From assembly GCA_964588305.1 (NCBI GenBank), contig CAZPOP010000014.1:1-64000 (forward strand): DNA of 64,000 nucleotides, given 5' to 3'. The notes under the pieces were generated by a model. That model did no database searches and was not told where the DNA came from. It saw only the letters and a list, made by a program, of their open reading frames with translations. Below are positions 8,865-18,049 of this stretch, piece after piece; position 1 is the first letter of the stretch, and each line of letters begins with the position of its first letter. The translations under genes were made by a program, and so were the position numbers. The stretch is from SM1-73 sp964588305. Its GTDB lineage: Bacteria; Zixibacteria; MSB-5A5; SM1-73.

Positions 8865-9863
8865 TTGGAGACCATTCAGGCAGAAAGATTCAATCAGATT
8901 TTTTCGCGTTGGGGAAGGCATAAGATTCTGATCCTGGGAGACGTGATGCTGGATGAATATCTTTGGGGGAACGTTTCCCGTATATCACCCGAAGCGCCGG
9001 TGCCGGTGGTGGAGGTCCTCAAGGAGTCCATAAAACTGGGGGGAGCGGCTAACGTGGCTTTGAACGTCAAAACTTTGGGTGATGAGCCCATATTGGTGGG
9101 AGTGGCTGGAGAGGATAAGAACGGCGAAAGGATGATGGAAGCTTTGAATGCCGTCGGAATAGGGGACGAAGGAATCTTTACGGAGAACAGCCGCCCCACC
9201 ACCATAAAGACCAGAGTCATTGCTCACAGCCAGCAGGTGGTTAGGGCGGACAGAGAGGATACCCAGGAGATATCCCCGGAATTGACGGAACGGATAATCG
9301 ATTTCGTTAAGAATCGAATAGGAGAAATTGCGGCATTGGTCATATCCGACTATGGCAAAGGGGTGATCACCTTGAGGCTTCTGTCAGAGCTTATAGATCT
9401 GTGCAGAACAAACCACGTTTTCGTGGGGGTGGATCCGAAGGAAACCCATTTTTTGAATTACAAGAAGGTCTCATTGATTACTCCCAACCATAATGAGGCC
9501 GCTTTTGCATATGGCAAGAAGATAAAAGATGAAAACATATTAGAGGAAGTGGGATGGGGACTGATGGACAGGCTGGAGGCGGAAGCCATGTTGATCACCC
9601 GAGGGGAAAAGGGAATGTCATTGTTCGAAAGAAGCAGAAGCCTCACCCATTTCCCCACCAGAGCCAAGGAGGTATACGACGTGACCGGAGCCGGGGACAC
9701 GGTGATCTCCACCTTCACCTCCTCTTTTGCCGCCGGAGCCTCCTTTAAGGAGGCGGCTTTGATCTCCAACCATGCTGCCGGCATGGTAATCGGCGAAATA
9801 GGAGCTGCTCAGGTCACCAAGGATCAACTGACGGAAAAGCTGAAGGGTTTCTTGCGCGATTAG
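8865..9863 (+). CDS. hldA: D-glycero-beta-D-manno-heptose-7-phosphate kinase
   Basis: This 332-aa PfkB-fold kinase has the RfaE N-terminal domain signature LGDVMLDEYLWG and PEAPVPV near its start. It also has GGAANVALN and the catalytic GAGD at 275-278, with D278 as base. It phosphorylates heptose-7-phosphate at C1 for ADP-heptose and LPS core synthesis. The start is TTG at 8865 with AGGAGG at 8852-8857. In E. coli this activity is fused to the adenylyltransferase. Here the two are separate genes, with hldC 800 bases downstream beyond an MNT-HEPN pair. Confidence 0.93.
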   Translation: METIQAERFNQIFSRWGRHKILILGDVMLDEYLWGNVSRISPEAPVPVVEVLKESIKLGGAANVALNVKTLGDEPILVGVAGEDKNGERMMEALNAVGIGDEGIFTENSRPTTIKTRVIAHSQQVVRADREDTQEISPELTERIIDFVKNRIGEIAALVISDYGKGVITLRLLSELIDLCRTNHVFVGVDPKETHFLNYKKVSLITPNHNEAAFAYGKKIKDENILEEVGWGLMDRLEAEAMLITRGEKGMSLFERSRSLTHFPTRAKEVYDVTGAGDTVISTFTSSFAAGASFKEAALISNHAAGMVIGEIGAAQVTKDQLTEKLKGFLRD

Positions 9864-9897
9864 TCTGAGCTGATGTTCACACAATAGAAAGGTGAAT

Positions 9898-10221
9898 ATG
9901 GCCGGGAAGATGCAAAAGAGACTTCGAGCTGTGATTGGTGATCTTATGGCTTACCAACCCGAAAAAATCATACTCTTCGGTTCATCCGTGAGAGGAGAGG
10001 AAGATGAACACAGTGACATAGATTTGGTGATCATAAAGAAAACCCGGGATAGGTTTTTGCAGCGGTTGAAGAAGGCGGCGCTTCTGATAAAGGAGCCGAT
10101 ATCGGTAGATCTTTTTGTCTATACTCCGGAGGAGTTCGCCCAGATGCTGGATGATGAGAACTCCTTTGCCCAGACCGTGGCCAAAGAGGGAGAAGTAGTC
10201 TATGAAAAACCAAATAAGTGA
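9898..10221 (+). CDS. mntA: MNT-type nucleotidyltransferase, likely antitoxin
   Basis: This 107-aa minimal nucleotidyltransferase has G28-S29 in FGSSVRG and the metal-binding triad D40, D42 (HSDIDL) and D71 (VDLFVY). It overlaps the following HEPN gene by 20 bases, the standard arrangement of HEPN-MNT toxin-antitoxin modules. In characterised pairs the MNT protein adds AMP to the HEPN RNase and neutralises it. The ATG at 9898 has AAAGG six bases upstream. A GTG at 9892 is possible but poorly spaced. Confidence 0.85.
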   Translation: MAGKMQKRLRAVIGDLMAYQPEKIILFGSSVRGEEDEHSDIDLVIIKKTRDRFLQRLKKAALLIKEPISVDLFVYTPEEFAQMLDDENSFAQTVAKEGEVVYEKPNK

Positions 10222-10612
10222 AGCTCAACGCTGGCTGCGCCAAGCTGAACATGACCTGAAGGTGGCTGAGAGACACGTTGAAGAAAGGTTTTTTTCTGAT
10301 GCCTGTTTTATGGCGGAACAAACTTCTCAGAAAGGACTGAAGGCTTATTTGTTCTTCACCGGCGAGCGCTTTGTCTTTTCGCATTCGGTTACTAAACTCG
10401 CTTTTGATTGTGCAAAAAAGGACAGGAGGTTTGAGGCGATCGTAGATTCTGGCAGAATACTGGATAAGTATTATATTCCCACCCGGTATCCGGATGCTTT
10501 GGCCCTGCCATCTGCCCCCTTTGAGGTCTATACCGAGAGTGAAGCAGAAGAGGCGCTGAAATATGCGCGCGAGATTCTTGATCTGGTTCGGAAGGAGGTT
10601 GTTAAGAAATAG
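10202..10612 (+). CDS. hepT: HEPN-domain protein, likely RNase toxin
   Basis: The 136-aa all-helical protein starts with AQRWLRQAEHDL and has the LDKYYIPTRYPDA segment typical of COG2250 HEPN proteins. It contains the R-x4-H RNase motif at R56 and H61 (RFVFSH), the catalytic residues of HEPN toxins. It is translationally overlapped with the MNT gene. The module sits inside the heptose gene pair. Whether it works as a toxin or only as a housekeeping nucleotide-binding pair cannot be read from sequence. Confidence 0.85.
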   Translation: MKNQISEAQRWLRQAEHDLKVAERHVEERFFSDACFMAEQTSQKGLKAYLFFTGERFVFSHSVTKLAFDCAKKDRRFEAIVDSGRILDKYYIPTRYPDALALPSAPFEVYTESEAEEALKYAREILDLVRKEVVKK

Positions 10613-10667
10613 CGCAAGTTGGCTAGAGAATGTAAATGTGGAATCTTTGAAGAGCCTCAAGTCCGAA

Positions 10668-11168
10668 ATGGAAAAGATAGTCAGTTTGGATCAATTAGTC
10701 AGAATAAGAAAAAGAGCTAAGCGAAACCGCCAGAAGGTGGTGTTTACCAACGGGTGCTTTGACATCTTGCATCGAGGGCACATCGAATGCCTAAAAAAAG
10801 CGAAGGACTTCGGCGACCTGCTTATATTGGGACTAAACAGTGACTCGTCAGTTAAGAAACTCAAGGGTGATAAAAGACCGATCATGCCCCAAGAGGACAG
10901 AGCCGCAATCCTGGCTTCCCTGGAGATGGTGGATTACGTGTGCATATTCGATGAGGAAACTCCCCGCAGAATCATCACTGCCCTCATCCCCGATGTCTTG
11001 GTGAAGGGGGGTGACTACAAGAAGAAAATGATAGTGGGGAAGGAGGTAGTCGAGGCTCATGGAGGGAATGTGCTTACCATTAAAGAGGTGAAGGCCAAAT
11101 CCACTAAGAACATCATCAGGAAAATCCTCGCCCGTTATGGAAGGGGCCCAGCCCAAATTTGTGCTTGA
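10668..11168 (+). CDS. hldC: D-glycero-beta-D-manno-heptose-1-phosphate adenylyltransferase
   Basis: This is a 166-aa cytidylyltransferase-fold protein with the nucleotide-binding motif TNGCFDILHRGH (HRGH at 35-38) and the C-terminal KSTKNIIRKI segment of RfaE2. It makes ADP-heptose from heptose-1-phosphate and ATP. The frame is open upstream to 10563, but that overlaps the HEPN gene. The ATG at 10668 gives the normal family length, though without a clear Shine-Dalgarno, so a GTG at 10638 remains possible. The TGA stop lies inside the TTGACA of the next candidate promoter. Confidence 0.9.
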   Translation: MEKIVSLDQLVRIRKRAKRNRQKVVFTNGCFDILHRGHIECLKKAKDFGDLLILGLNSDSSVKKLKGDKRPIMPQEDRAAILASLEMVDYVCIFDEETPRRIITALIPDVLVKGGDYKKKMIVGKEVVEAHGGNVLTIKEVKAKSTKNIIRKILARYGRGPAQICA

Positions 11169-11193
11169 CACGACGGAATTAAAATATTATCGT
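11165..11193 (+). promoter_or_regulatory. Candidate promoter embedded in the hldC stop
   Basis: TTGACA at 11165-11170 contains the hldC stop codon. TATCGT follows after 17 bp. It is placed to drive the TPR-like gene and the M24 peptidase. The -10 is weak. Confidence 0.35.
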
Positions 11194-11232
11194 TTTTCGA
11201 AGCCTTGAGGGGCAAGACCGGAGGAGAAGATT

Positions 11233-11529
11233 TTGGAGCAGCCACGTTTGGAGGAATCCAGGGATCCCTATTCTGACGGATCAAGAAAGGAAACTGGGGT
11301 TGCGACAGAGGAGAGCCCCAAAAGAGAGAAGAAGATCCATTTTGAGACCAAAACCATGGCGGAGGTCTACGCCAAACAGGGACATAACAGAATCGCCCTG
11401 GATATCTACAGAAGGATTGTCCAAAAGAATCCGCTAGATGCGGAAGCCCAGAAGAGAATCTCAGAACTGGAAGCAAAACTCTCCTCCCGTAAGGAGAGGT
11501 TTACGAAACCTGGAGGCAATTCCACATGA
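11233..11529 (+). CDS. Small tetratricopeptide-like protein
   Basis: This is a 98-aa protein. The N-terminal 35 residues are charged and probably disordered. Residues 38-80 (TMAEVYAKQGHNRIALDIYRRI, then NPLDAEAQKRISELE) form one TPR-like helical hairpin plus a capping helix. The start is TTG at 11233 with GGAGGAG upstream. It overlaps the M24 peptidase gene by four bases (11526-11529), so the two are coupled. The function is unknown. A single TPR hairpin suggests a partner-binding or oligomerising protein. Confidence 0.7.
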   Translation: MEQPRLEESRDPYSDGSRKETGVATEESPKREKKIHFETKTMAEVYAKQGHNRIALDIYRRIVQKNPLDAEAQKRISELEAKLSSRKERFTKPGGNST

Positions 11530-12596
11530 GGAATAGAATAAGAAAATTACAGAGCACCTTAGGTGAAGAGAACTTAGATCTTCTTCTGCTCACTCATTTA
11601 CCTAATGTTCGTTATCTTTCCGGATACAGTGGTAGCAATGGACTGGTCCTGATCTCCCCCAATGGCTCTTTGTTCTTGACCGATTTTCGATATAAAGGGC
11701 AAGCCAGGCAACAGGTTAAGCATCTAAAGGTAGTGATAGCGGAAAGAGAGCTTATCCAGACCCTTCCCACTTTAAACTTGCTTAAAGGAAGAAGGTTAAA
11801 ACTTGGTTTTGAGTCCCATCACCTCACCTGTGCAACTTATCAGAACCTGAAAGCCCTTTTGCCAAATTGCCTCCTGGTGCCTACCGACAATTTGGTCGAA
11901 TCCCTCTCGGTCAAGAAAGACCAAGGGGAAATCGAGAAGATAAGAGAAGCGGTGAGAATAACCGATCTGGTCTTTTCCGAGATTTTGGACTTCATCAGAC
12001 CCAAGGTGAAAGAACAGGATATAGCTGCGGAGATCGAATACAGGTTCAAAAGGCACGGCTCAAGCATTCCTTTTTATGAGACCATCGTGGCTTCCGGAAA
12101 AAGGTCCGCTTTGCCGCACGGGGTGGCATCAGGCAAAAGGATACAAAAAGGAGATTTGGTTACTCTGGATATGGGAGCAACGTATGATGGCTATACTGCC
12201 GATATGACCCGGACCGTGGTGGTGGGAAAAGCAAACAAAAGACAGAAAAAGGTGTATAGTATTGTTCTGAATTCTCAGAAGCAAGCCCTGAGCAGAATTA
12301 GGCCAAGGATGAGAGCCTGCGATCTGGACAAAGTCTCCCGAGGAGTAATAAAAAGGGCTGGGTACGGCAAGTATTTCGGACACGGCCTGGGGCATGGGAT
12401 TGGATTGGTGATCCACGACAATCCTGCGATAAATCCGCGAAACCAGCAGCTCTTGGAGGCGGGCATGGTTGTCACCGTCGAGCCCGGGATTTACATCCCC
12501 GGCTGGGGCGGAGTGAGAATAGAGGACGACGTCCTGCTTACCAAGAGGGGACGTGAGATCCTGACAAAGGCAGATAAGAGCCTGATTGAATTATAG
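11526..12596 (+). CDS. Xaa-Pro aminopeptidase/dipeptidase, M24 family
   Basis: This 356-aa protein has a creatinase-like N-terminal domain (LTHLPNVRYLSGYSGSNG) and an M24 catalytic domain. The five metal ligands fall in DMGATYDGYTADMTRT (two Asp near 215 and 226), GHGLGHGIGLVIHD (His near 286), VEPGIY and RIEDD. It cleaves N-terminal residues next to proline and is cytoplasmic, with no signal peptide. Length and motifs fit PepQ/PepP of about 350 residues. It is the second gene of a coupled pair. Confidence 0.92.
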   Translation: MRNRIRKLQSTLGEENLDLLLLTHLPNVRYLSGYSGSNGLVLISPNGSLFLTDFRYKGQARQQVKHLKVVIAERELIQTLPTLNLLKGRRLKLGFESHHLTCATYQNLKALLPNCLLVPTDNLVESLSVKKDQGEIEKIREAVRITDLVFSEILDFIRPKVKEQDIAAEIEYRFKRHGSSIPFYETIVASGKRSALPHGVASGKRIQKGDLVTLDMGATYDGYTADMTRTVVVGKANKRQKKVYSIVLNSQKQALSRIRPRMRACDLDKVSRGVIKRAGYGKYFGHGLGHGIGLVIHDNPAINPRNQQLLEAGMVVTVEPGIYIPGWGGVRIEDDVLLTKRGREILTKADKSLIEL

Positions 12597-12726
12597 AGGA
12601 ATACAGGGAGGAAAACCTTTCAAATAGGTCTAGTTTTTCTTGTGGCACAGAGTCTGAAGAAAAGAGGAGAAGCGTAGGGACGTTCCGATATTTTGTGCCT
12701 TGACCCTCAAGAGGGAGGGGGTAGTC

Positions 12727-13203
12727 ATGCGGGTTTCCAAAATCAGGAAATTGATAAAATTGGTGGAGGAATCGAACATAGGTGAGTTGGAGGTAGGTGG
12801 TTGGGGACAGAAGGTGCGAATTACCAAAAAGCCGAAGCAGGAGAATAACCCATCAACGGACCAGTCGGTGACCACCATCGCCGTGGAGCCGAAAAGCGAA
12901 GCGGCCAGCAAGAGTCAAATCGCTCCTCCGGAAGTAGCGAAGGTGGTAGAAGAGACAGATCATCTGGTTCCCATAAAGTCCCCCATGGTAGGGACCTTCT
13001 ACCGGGCACCTGCTCCGGATGCCAAAGCTTATGTGGAACTTAATCAGCAAATTGCCGCGGGAGAAGTGGTTTGCATCATCGAAGCCATGAAGCTGATGAA
13101 CGAGATAGAGTCTGAGGTGGCGGGGAGGGTGGCCAAGATACAGGTCGAGAATGCCAAACCGGTGGAATTCGGGCAGACTCTCTTTTTGATCGAACCTGCA
13201 TAA
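12727..13203 (+). CDS. accB: Biotin carboxyl carrier protein of acetyl-CoA carboxylase
   Basis: This is a 158-aa protein with an N-terminal helical region, a Pro/Glu/Ser-rich linker (35-70) and a C-terminal biotinyl domain. The biotinylation motif EAMKLM puts the modified lysine at K122. The ATG at 12727 has GGAGGGGG upstream. An open extension back to 12700 is less likely. It delivers carboxybiotin between AccC and the carboxyltransferase in fatty-acid synthesis. accC lies 1.4 kb downstream with pilT between them, and accA/accD are not in the window. Confidence 0.93.
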   Translation: MRVSKIRKLIKLVEESNIGELEVGGWGQKVRITKKPKQENNPSTDQSVTTIAVEPKSEAASKSQIAPPEVAKVVEETDHLVPIKSPMVGTFYRAPAPDAKAYVELNQQIAAGEVVCIIEAMKLMNEIESEVAGRVAKIQVENAKPVEFGQTLFLIEPA

Positions 13204-13387
13204 CGACAATACGAAATCCGGTGTTTGGGCTCTCTCAATATGCCAGCAGCGGGGTGCGAAACAGCATCCAATTATTTCAATAAGCAGAGTGAATAACCCT
13301 TTCGTTTATGTCGAAGTTAGTGGTAGAAAGGCTGGTGGTTGACTTTCTCAACGGATTGAACGGTCACACGGAAAAAGGAGGGGTTAT

Positions 13388-14512
13388 ATGACTTTAAAAC
13401 AGATGCTGGAAAGCATGCTTTCCGCCAAGGCTTCGGATCTCCACATTCGGATTGGGGTTAAACCCACCTTACGCACCGACGGCCTGCTTCGCCCCATTGG
13501 GGAACAGCAGGTGACTTCGGAGGAAATGGAAGAGATAATCAACCAGGTCTTAAGCGAAGATCAGAAAAAAAGGTTTCTGCAAAGAAGCGAGCTGGACTTA
13601 GCGTTAAGCGTCTCCAAAATGGGGCGCTTCAGGATTAACTTCTACCGCCAGAGAGGGACGGTGGGCGTGGCCATCAGGGCGGTGAACACCGTCATTCCTT
13701 CGTTTGAGGAACTCAATCTGCCTCAAGTGATAAAAACATTATCCGACCACAGGCGAGGGCTGATTATCCTGACCGGGACTACCGGAAGCGGAAAATCCAC
13801 CACTCTGGCGACCATGGTTGACCACATCAACACCACCAGGGCGGAGAACATCCTGACCATCGAAGATCCCATAGAATTCATGCACCGCAACAAAAAAAGC
13901 ATAATCTGTCAAAGGGAGGTGGGCGCGGATACCGAGTCTTTCGTCTCCGCCTTAAGGCATGCCTTTCGTCAGGACCCCGACGTGATTCTGGTGGGGGAGA
14001 TCAGAGATCTGGAAACCATGTCCATAGCCTTGACCGCCTCAGACACCGGACACCTGGTCTTGACCACCTTGCATACTCTTAATGCCGTGGAAACGGTAAA
14101 CCGGATCATCTCGTTCTTTCCACCACATCAGCATCAGCAGATCAGGCTACTTCTGGCCGCCACTCTGAGGTCCATAATTTGCCAGAGGCTTCTGCCCAGG
14201 TCGGATCGTCCGGGGCGGGTGCCGGCGGTGGAGGTTTTGGTGAACACCGGGCTGGTGGGTGAATACATGATCGACCCTCTCAAAACCCCAGTGATCCCCG
14301 AGCTTATCGAGAGCGGGGCCATTCAATACGGCATGCAGTCTTTCGATCAATCGGTCATGGATCTTTATAAGAAAGGTATGATCACCTATGAGGAGGCGCT
14401 GCTTCAGGCAAGCAATCCTTCCGATTTTGAGCTCAGGGTTAAGGGCATTACCGGTGCCTCTGATCGGGGATGGCATGAGTTTGAGAAAGTCACTCAAAAG
14501 AAGGAATCTTAA
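13388..14512 (+). CDS. pilT: PilT-type pilus retraction ATPase
   Basis: The 374-aa secretion ATPase has an N-terminal PAS-like region, a Walker A at 130-138 (GTTGSGKST), the Asp-box region IEDPIEF, a Walker B region DPDVILVGEIRD and a His box HLVLTTLHT. Length and motifs match PilT, the hexameric ATPase that retracts type IV pili, rather than the longer PilB. AAAAAGGAGG directly precedes the ATG. No other pilus gene is in the window. It is bracketed by accB and accC. Confidence 0.92.
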   Translation: MTLKQMLESMLSAKASDLHIRIGVKPTLRTDGLLRPIGEQQVTSEEMEEIINQVLSEDQKKRFLQRSELDLALSVSKMGRFRINFYRQRGTVGVAIRAVNTVIPSFEELNLPQVIKTLSDHRRGLIILTGTTGSGKSTTLATMVDHINTTRAENILTIEDPIEFMHRNKKSIICQREVGADTESFVSALRHAFRQDPDVILVGEIRDLETMSIALTASDTGHLVLTTLHTLNAVETVNRIISFFPPHQHQQIRLLLAATLRSIICQRLLPRSDRPGRVPAVEVLVNTGLVGEYMIDPLKTPVIPELIESGAIQYGMQSFDQSVMDLYKKGMITYEEALLQASNPSDFELRVKGITGASDRGWHEFEKVTQKKES

Positions 14513-14619
14513 AGGAGTTTTACCGGAATTCCGTGCTTTTTGAGAATCAGCCCCGATGAGGAACGGAGGCCTTGGCCAATATGGGCGCCCGTCGGGGAAA
14601 GAATTAGTTGGGAGTATCC

Positions 14620-15987
14620 TTGTTCAAGAAGATTCTAATCGCCAATCGCGGCGAGATTGCGCTGCGAATTATCCGCGCCTGCAAGGAGCTGGGTATAGCC
14701 ACGGTGGTAATCTTCTCCGAGGCAGATCGGGGTTCTCTCCATGTCCGCTTTGCAGACGAGGACGTCTGCATAGGTCCCGCCAAATCCCAGGACAGTTACC
14801 TGGATCCAAAAAGAATAATCAGCGCAGCCGAGGTGACCAACGCGGATGCGATTCATCCCGGCTACGGTTTTTTGGCCGAAAATCCCGATTTCGCTGAGAT
14901 CTGCGAATCCTGCGACATAAAATTCATCGGACCCTCCTCCGAGATGATCACCTTGATGGGAGACAAAGCCTTAGCCAAAAAGACCATGCGCGATGCAGGC
15001 GTCCCGGTGATACCGGGAAGCGATGGTGTGGTGGAATCGGCGGAAAAAGCCCTAAGCATCTGTCACCAGATCGGTTTTCCGGTCATCATCAAGGCCGCTT
15101 ACGGTGGGGGGGGGAAAGGAATGAGGATCGTCAGGGACGCCGACCAGTTGAAAAAGGGATTGGAGATGGCGAAATTAGAGGCAGGCAGCGCTTTCGGCAA
15201 TTCAGCCATCTACATTGAGAAATACCTTCCCAATCCCAGGCACGTGGAGTTTCAAATCCTGGGTGACCAGTTCGGAAACATCATCCACTTGGGCGAAAGA
15301 GACTGTACCGTTCAAAGGAGACATCAGAAACTCCTGGAGGAATCCCCTTCCCCGGTTGTGGACGAGGAGTTAAGAAAAAAAATGGGAAAGGCGGCCACCG
15401 ATGGTGCAAGAAAGGTGGGCTATCAGAGCGCCGGGACCGTCGAGTTTCTGTTAGACCAGGAGGGGAACTTCTACTTCATGGAGATGAACACCCGAATCCA
15501 GGTGGAGCATCCGGTGACCGAGGAGGTCACCGATATAGATCTGATTAAAGAACAGATTCGGCTGGCCTGCGGGGAAAAGCTGACCCTTTCGCAGGAGGAC
15601 GTTTCTGTAAAAGGACATGCCATCGAATGCCGGATAAATGCGGAAGATCCTCAAAAGGATTTTCTCCCCTCTCCGGGAACCATCACCAGCTTTCACGTCC
15701 CGGGAGGGCATGGCATTCGGGTGGACACGCATGCCTATGCCAAATACGTGATCCCACCCTACTACGATTCGATGATCGCCAAATTGATTGCCCACGGAAA
15801 GACCCGGGAAGAGGCGATTCTGAAAGCCCGAAGAGCCTTGGAGGAGTTCATCATCGAAGGGGTGGAAACCACCATCGGATTTCATAAGAAGATCCTTTCG
15901 GACAAAAGATTCATAAGTGGCAGATTCGGTACCTCTTTCGTGGAGGAGATGCTCAAAGAGAGATTGGAGGAGGTGGAAAAACATTGA
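14620..15987 (+). CDS. accC: Biotin carboxylase subunit of acetyl-CoA carboxylase
   Basis: This 455-aa ATP-grasp protein starts FKKILIANRGEIALRI. It carries the glycine-rich loop AAYGGGGKGMRI, the RDCTVQRRHQK segment and the EMNTRIQVEHPVTE catalytic region. I choose the TTG at 14620 because GGGAG sits five bases before it and family members begin at this point. A TTG at 14608 is also open. It carboxylates biotin on AccB with ATP and bicarbonate. A weak hairpin at 16016-16040 followed by eight T could terminate the transcript. Confidence 0.93.
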   Translation: MFKKILIANRGEIALRIIRACKELGIATVVIFSEADRGSLHVRFADEDVCIGPAKSQDSYLDPKRIISAAEVTNADAIHPGYGFLAENPDFAEICESCDIKFIGPSSEMITLMGDKALAKKTMRDAGVPVIPGSDGVVESAEKALSICHQIGFPVIIKAAYGGGGKGMRIVRDADQLKKGLEMAKLEAGSAFGNSAIYIEKYLPNPRHVEFQILGDQFGNIIHLGERDCTVQRRHQKLLEESPSPVVDEELRKKMGKAATDGARKVGYQSAGTVEFLLDQEGNFYFMEMNTRIQVEHPVTEEVTDIDLIKEQIRLACGEKLTLSQEDVSVKGHAIECRINAEDPQKDFLPSPGTITSFHVPGGHGIRVDTHAYAKYVIPPYYDSMIAKLIAHGKTREEAILKARRALEEFIIEGVETTIGFHKKILSDKRFISGRFGTSFVEEMLKERLEEVEKH

Positions 15988-16139
15988 AACGACGCTCGTT
16001 TCGGGGTGAGGATGCTCGAAGTAGGCTTTTAGAAGTTCGATTTTTTTTCGGAGCAGCGAGTTTCTTTTAACCAGCCTGGATGCGAGCTTCGCTAACTTTG
16101 AACCAAAAACAAAAGGCAGGTTGAATCCAAGGAGGAATT

Positions 16140-16538
16140 GTGGAAAGCAAGATTGAAATCAAGGATGACCTCAAATATACCAAAGAGCACGAGTGGGTGA
16201 AGGTCGAAGGCGACATGGCCACGGTAGGAATCACCGACTACGCTCAGAAGGAATTGGGGGACGTGGTTTTCGTGGAGTTGCCCCAGGTGGGAGCCAAGGT
16301 GGAGCACATGAAGCCATTCGGCGTGATCGAGGCGGTGAAGGCCGTTTCCGATCTTTTCTCGCCTCTCACCGGAGAGGTGGCCGAGGTCAATAGCCTATTG
16401 GAATCGCAATCCAATCTGATTAACTCAGACCCTTACGGACAAGGATGGATCATTAAGATCAAGGTGCAAGACTCCAAGGAGCTTGAGGCCCTGCTTTCCT
16501 CCGCCGACTATAGGAAACTTATGGAAAGCAAAAACTGA
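16140..16538 (+). CDS. gcvH: Glycine cleavage system H protein
   Basis: At 132 aa this is the usual H-protein length. The lipoyl site is K67 in GVIEAVKAVSD, and KYTKEHEWVKVEG near the N-terminus is typical. The start is GTG at 16140 with GGAGG four bases upstream. It shuttles the aminomethyl group between the P, T and L proteins. gcvPA follows. T-protein and lipoamide dehydrogenase are not in the window. I see no glycine riboswitch in the 150 bases before it. Confidence 0.95.
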   Translation: MESKIEIKDDLKYTKEHEWVKVEGDMATVGITDYAQKELGDVVFVELPQVGAKVEHMKPFGVIEAVKAVSDLFSPLTGEVAEVNSLLESQSNLINSDPYGQGWIIKIKVQDSKELEALLSSADYRKLMESKN

Positions 16539-16670
16539 TTAGAAAGACGCGTTCGGGAAAAAATCCACATCTTGAATTGTTACGTGAGATCCCGCCTTGT
16601 GCGGGCCTGCACCGACTTTCCTTAAAATCAGCAGGATTAATCTTTCGTTTATAACTTCAAAACTATTACT

Positions 16671-18011
16671 ATGAGTTACGTCCCTAATACCGAACACGAC
16701 AGGGTGGAGATGCTGAAAAAAATCGGGGTGGAGGGTTTCGAAGACCTGATTAGCTGCATCCCGGATTCTGTCCGCTTAAAGGAGGAACTGAAGCTTCCTC
16801 AACCTCTCTCTGAGATTCAGCTGAGTAAGCTTTTGGCTGATTTATCTCTTCAGAACAAAGATGCGTCTCAAATCATCAGCTTCCTGGGGGGAGGAGCATA
16901 TGATCATTTCATCCCCGCAGCGGTGGATCATATAATCTCCCGGTCGGAGTACTACACTGCCTACACTCCCTATCAGGCGGAGGTCAGCCAGGGCACGCTT
17001 CAAGCCATCTACGAATTTCAGTCCCTGATCTGTGAGCTCACCGGGATGGATGTGGCTAATGCCTCCATGTACGACGGAGCCACGGCAGTGGCAGAGGCCG
17101 CCTTGCTGGCCCATGCGGAGACCAAAAGAAACGAGATCCTGGTGGCTGGCTCGGCAAATCCTGGTTACAGGGAAGTTCTCTCCACTTATTGCAGATCACT
17201 CAGGCTTAAAGTCAGAACTTTACCGGTAAGCGAAGGTTTGGTTGATCCTGAAGCGGTCAAGAAGAACGTTTCGGAAAAGGTCGCCTGTGTGATCGTCCAG
17301 AGCCCTAACTTTTTCGGATCGATTGAGAACATCGACCAGATAGAACCGTTAACTCATTCGGCGGGAGCTCTCTTGGTTCTGGCCTGTGATCCGATCTCTC
17401 TGGGCATTTTGAAAACGCCGGGCGAACATAATGCTGACATAGCGGTTGGCGAAGGACAGGCCATGGGAAATTACCTGTCCTTTGGCGGACCATACTTAGG
17501 CTATTTCGCCGGTAAGCGAAATCTGATCCGACGGATGCCGGGAAGAATCGTCGGCACCACCACCGATACTCGCGGAAGACGGGGTTTCGTCCTCACCCTT
17601 CAGACCAGAGAACAGCACATAAGAAGAGAAAAAGCCACCTCCAACATCTGCACCAATCAGGCCCTGTGTGCCCTGGCATCCTGTGTTTACCTTTCCCTCC
17701 TAGGAAAGTCCGGAATCAGAAAGGTGGCTGAATTGTGCCTGCAGAAAAGCCACTACGCTTCAGGTGAAATCACGAAGATCGAGGGATTCAAAAGGAGATT
17801 CGACGCACCCTTCTTCAAAGAATTCGTGGTAGAGACGCCCCTTGCCCCGAAGAGAATAATGAGGTCACTTTTGAAACGGAATATCTTTGCCGGAATCGAC
17901 TTAAGCCGGTTTGACCGGAAATTGAAGAATTGCCTTCTGGTGTGTGTGACCGAAAAAAGGACCAAGGAAGAGATCGACTATTTGGTGGATGAGTTGAGGA
18001 AATTAGCTTGA
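16671..18011 (+). CDS. gcvPA: Glycine dehydrogenase (decarboxylating) subunit 1
   Basis: This 446-aa protein matches the N-terminal half of the split P-protein (YVPNTEHDR, FLGGGAYDHFIPAAVDHI, YTAYTPYQAEVSQGTLQ). It forms a heterotetramer with GcvPB and decarboxylates glycine. The ATG at 16671 has no visible Shine-Dalgarno. gcvPB follows only after four unrelated genes (18.05-20.94 kb), although the subunits are normally adjacent. Confidence 0.94.
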   Translation: MSYVPNTEHDRVEMLKKIGVEGFEDLISCIPDSVRLKEELKLPQPLSEIQLSKLLADLSLQNKDASQIISFLGGGAYDHFIPAAVDHIISRSEYYTAYTPYQAEVSQGTLQAIYEFQSLICELTGMDVANASMYDGATAVAEAALLAHAETKRNEILVAGSANPGYREVLSTYCRSLRLKVRTLPVSEGLVDPEAVKKNVSEKVACVIVQSPNFFGSIENIDQIEPLTHSAGALLVLACDPISLGILKTPGEHNADIAVGEGQAMGNYLSFGGPYLGYFAGKRNLIRRMPGRIVGTTTDTRGRRGFVLTLQTREQHIRREKATSNICTNQALCALASCVYLSLLGKSGIRKVAELCLQKSHYASGEITKIEGFKRRFDAPFFKEFVVETPLAPKRIMRSLLKRNIFAGIDLSRFDRKLKNCLLVCVTEKRTKEEIDYLVDELRKLA

Positions 18012-18049
18012 GGGTTCATCCTGACGGAGTGATCTTAGGGGAAGAGCAC

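Noticed and set aside
15988..16139. Glycine riboswitch before gcvH
   Set aside because: No tandem aptamer signature could be found in the 150-base leader.
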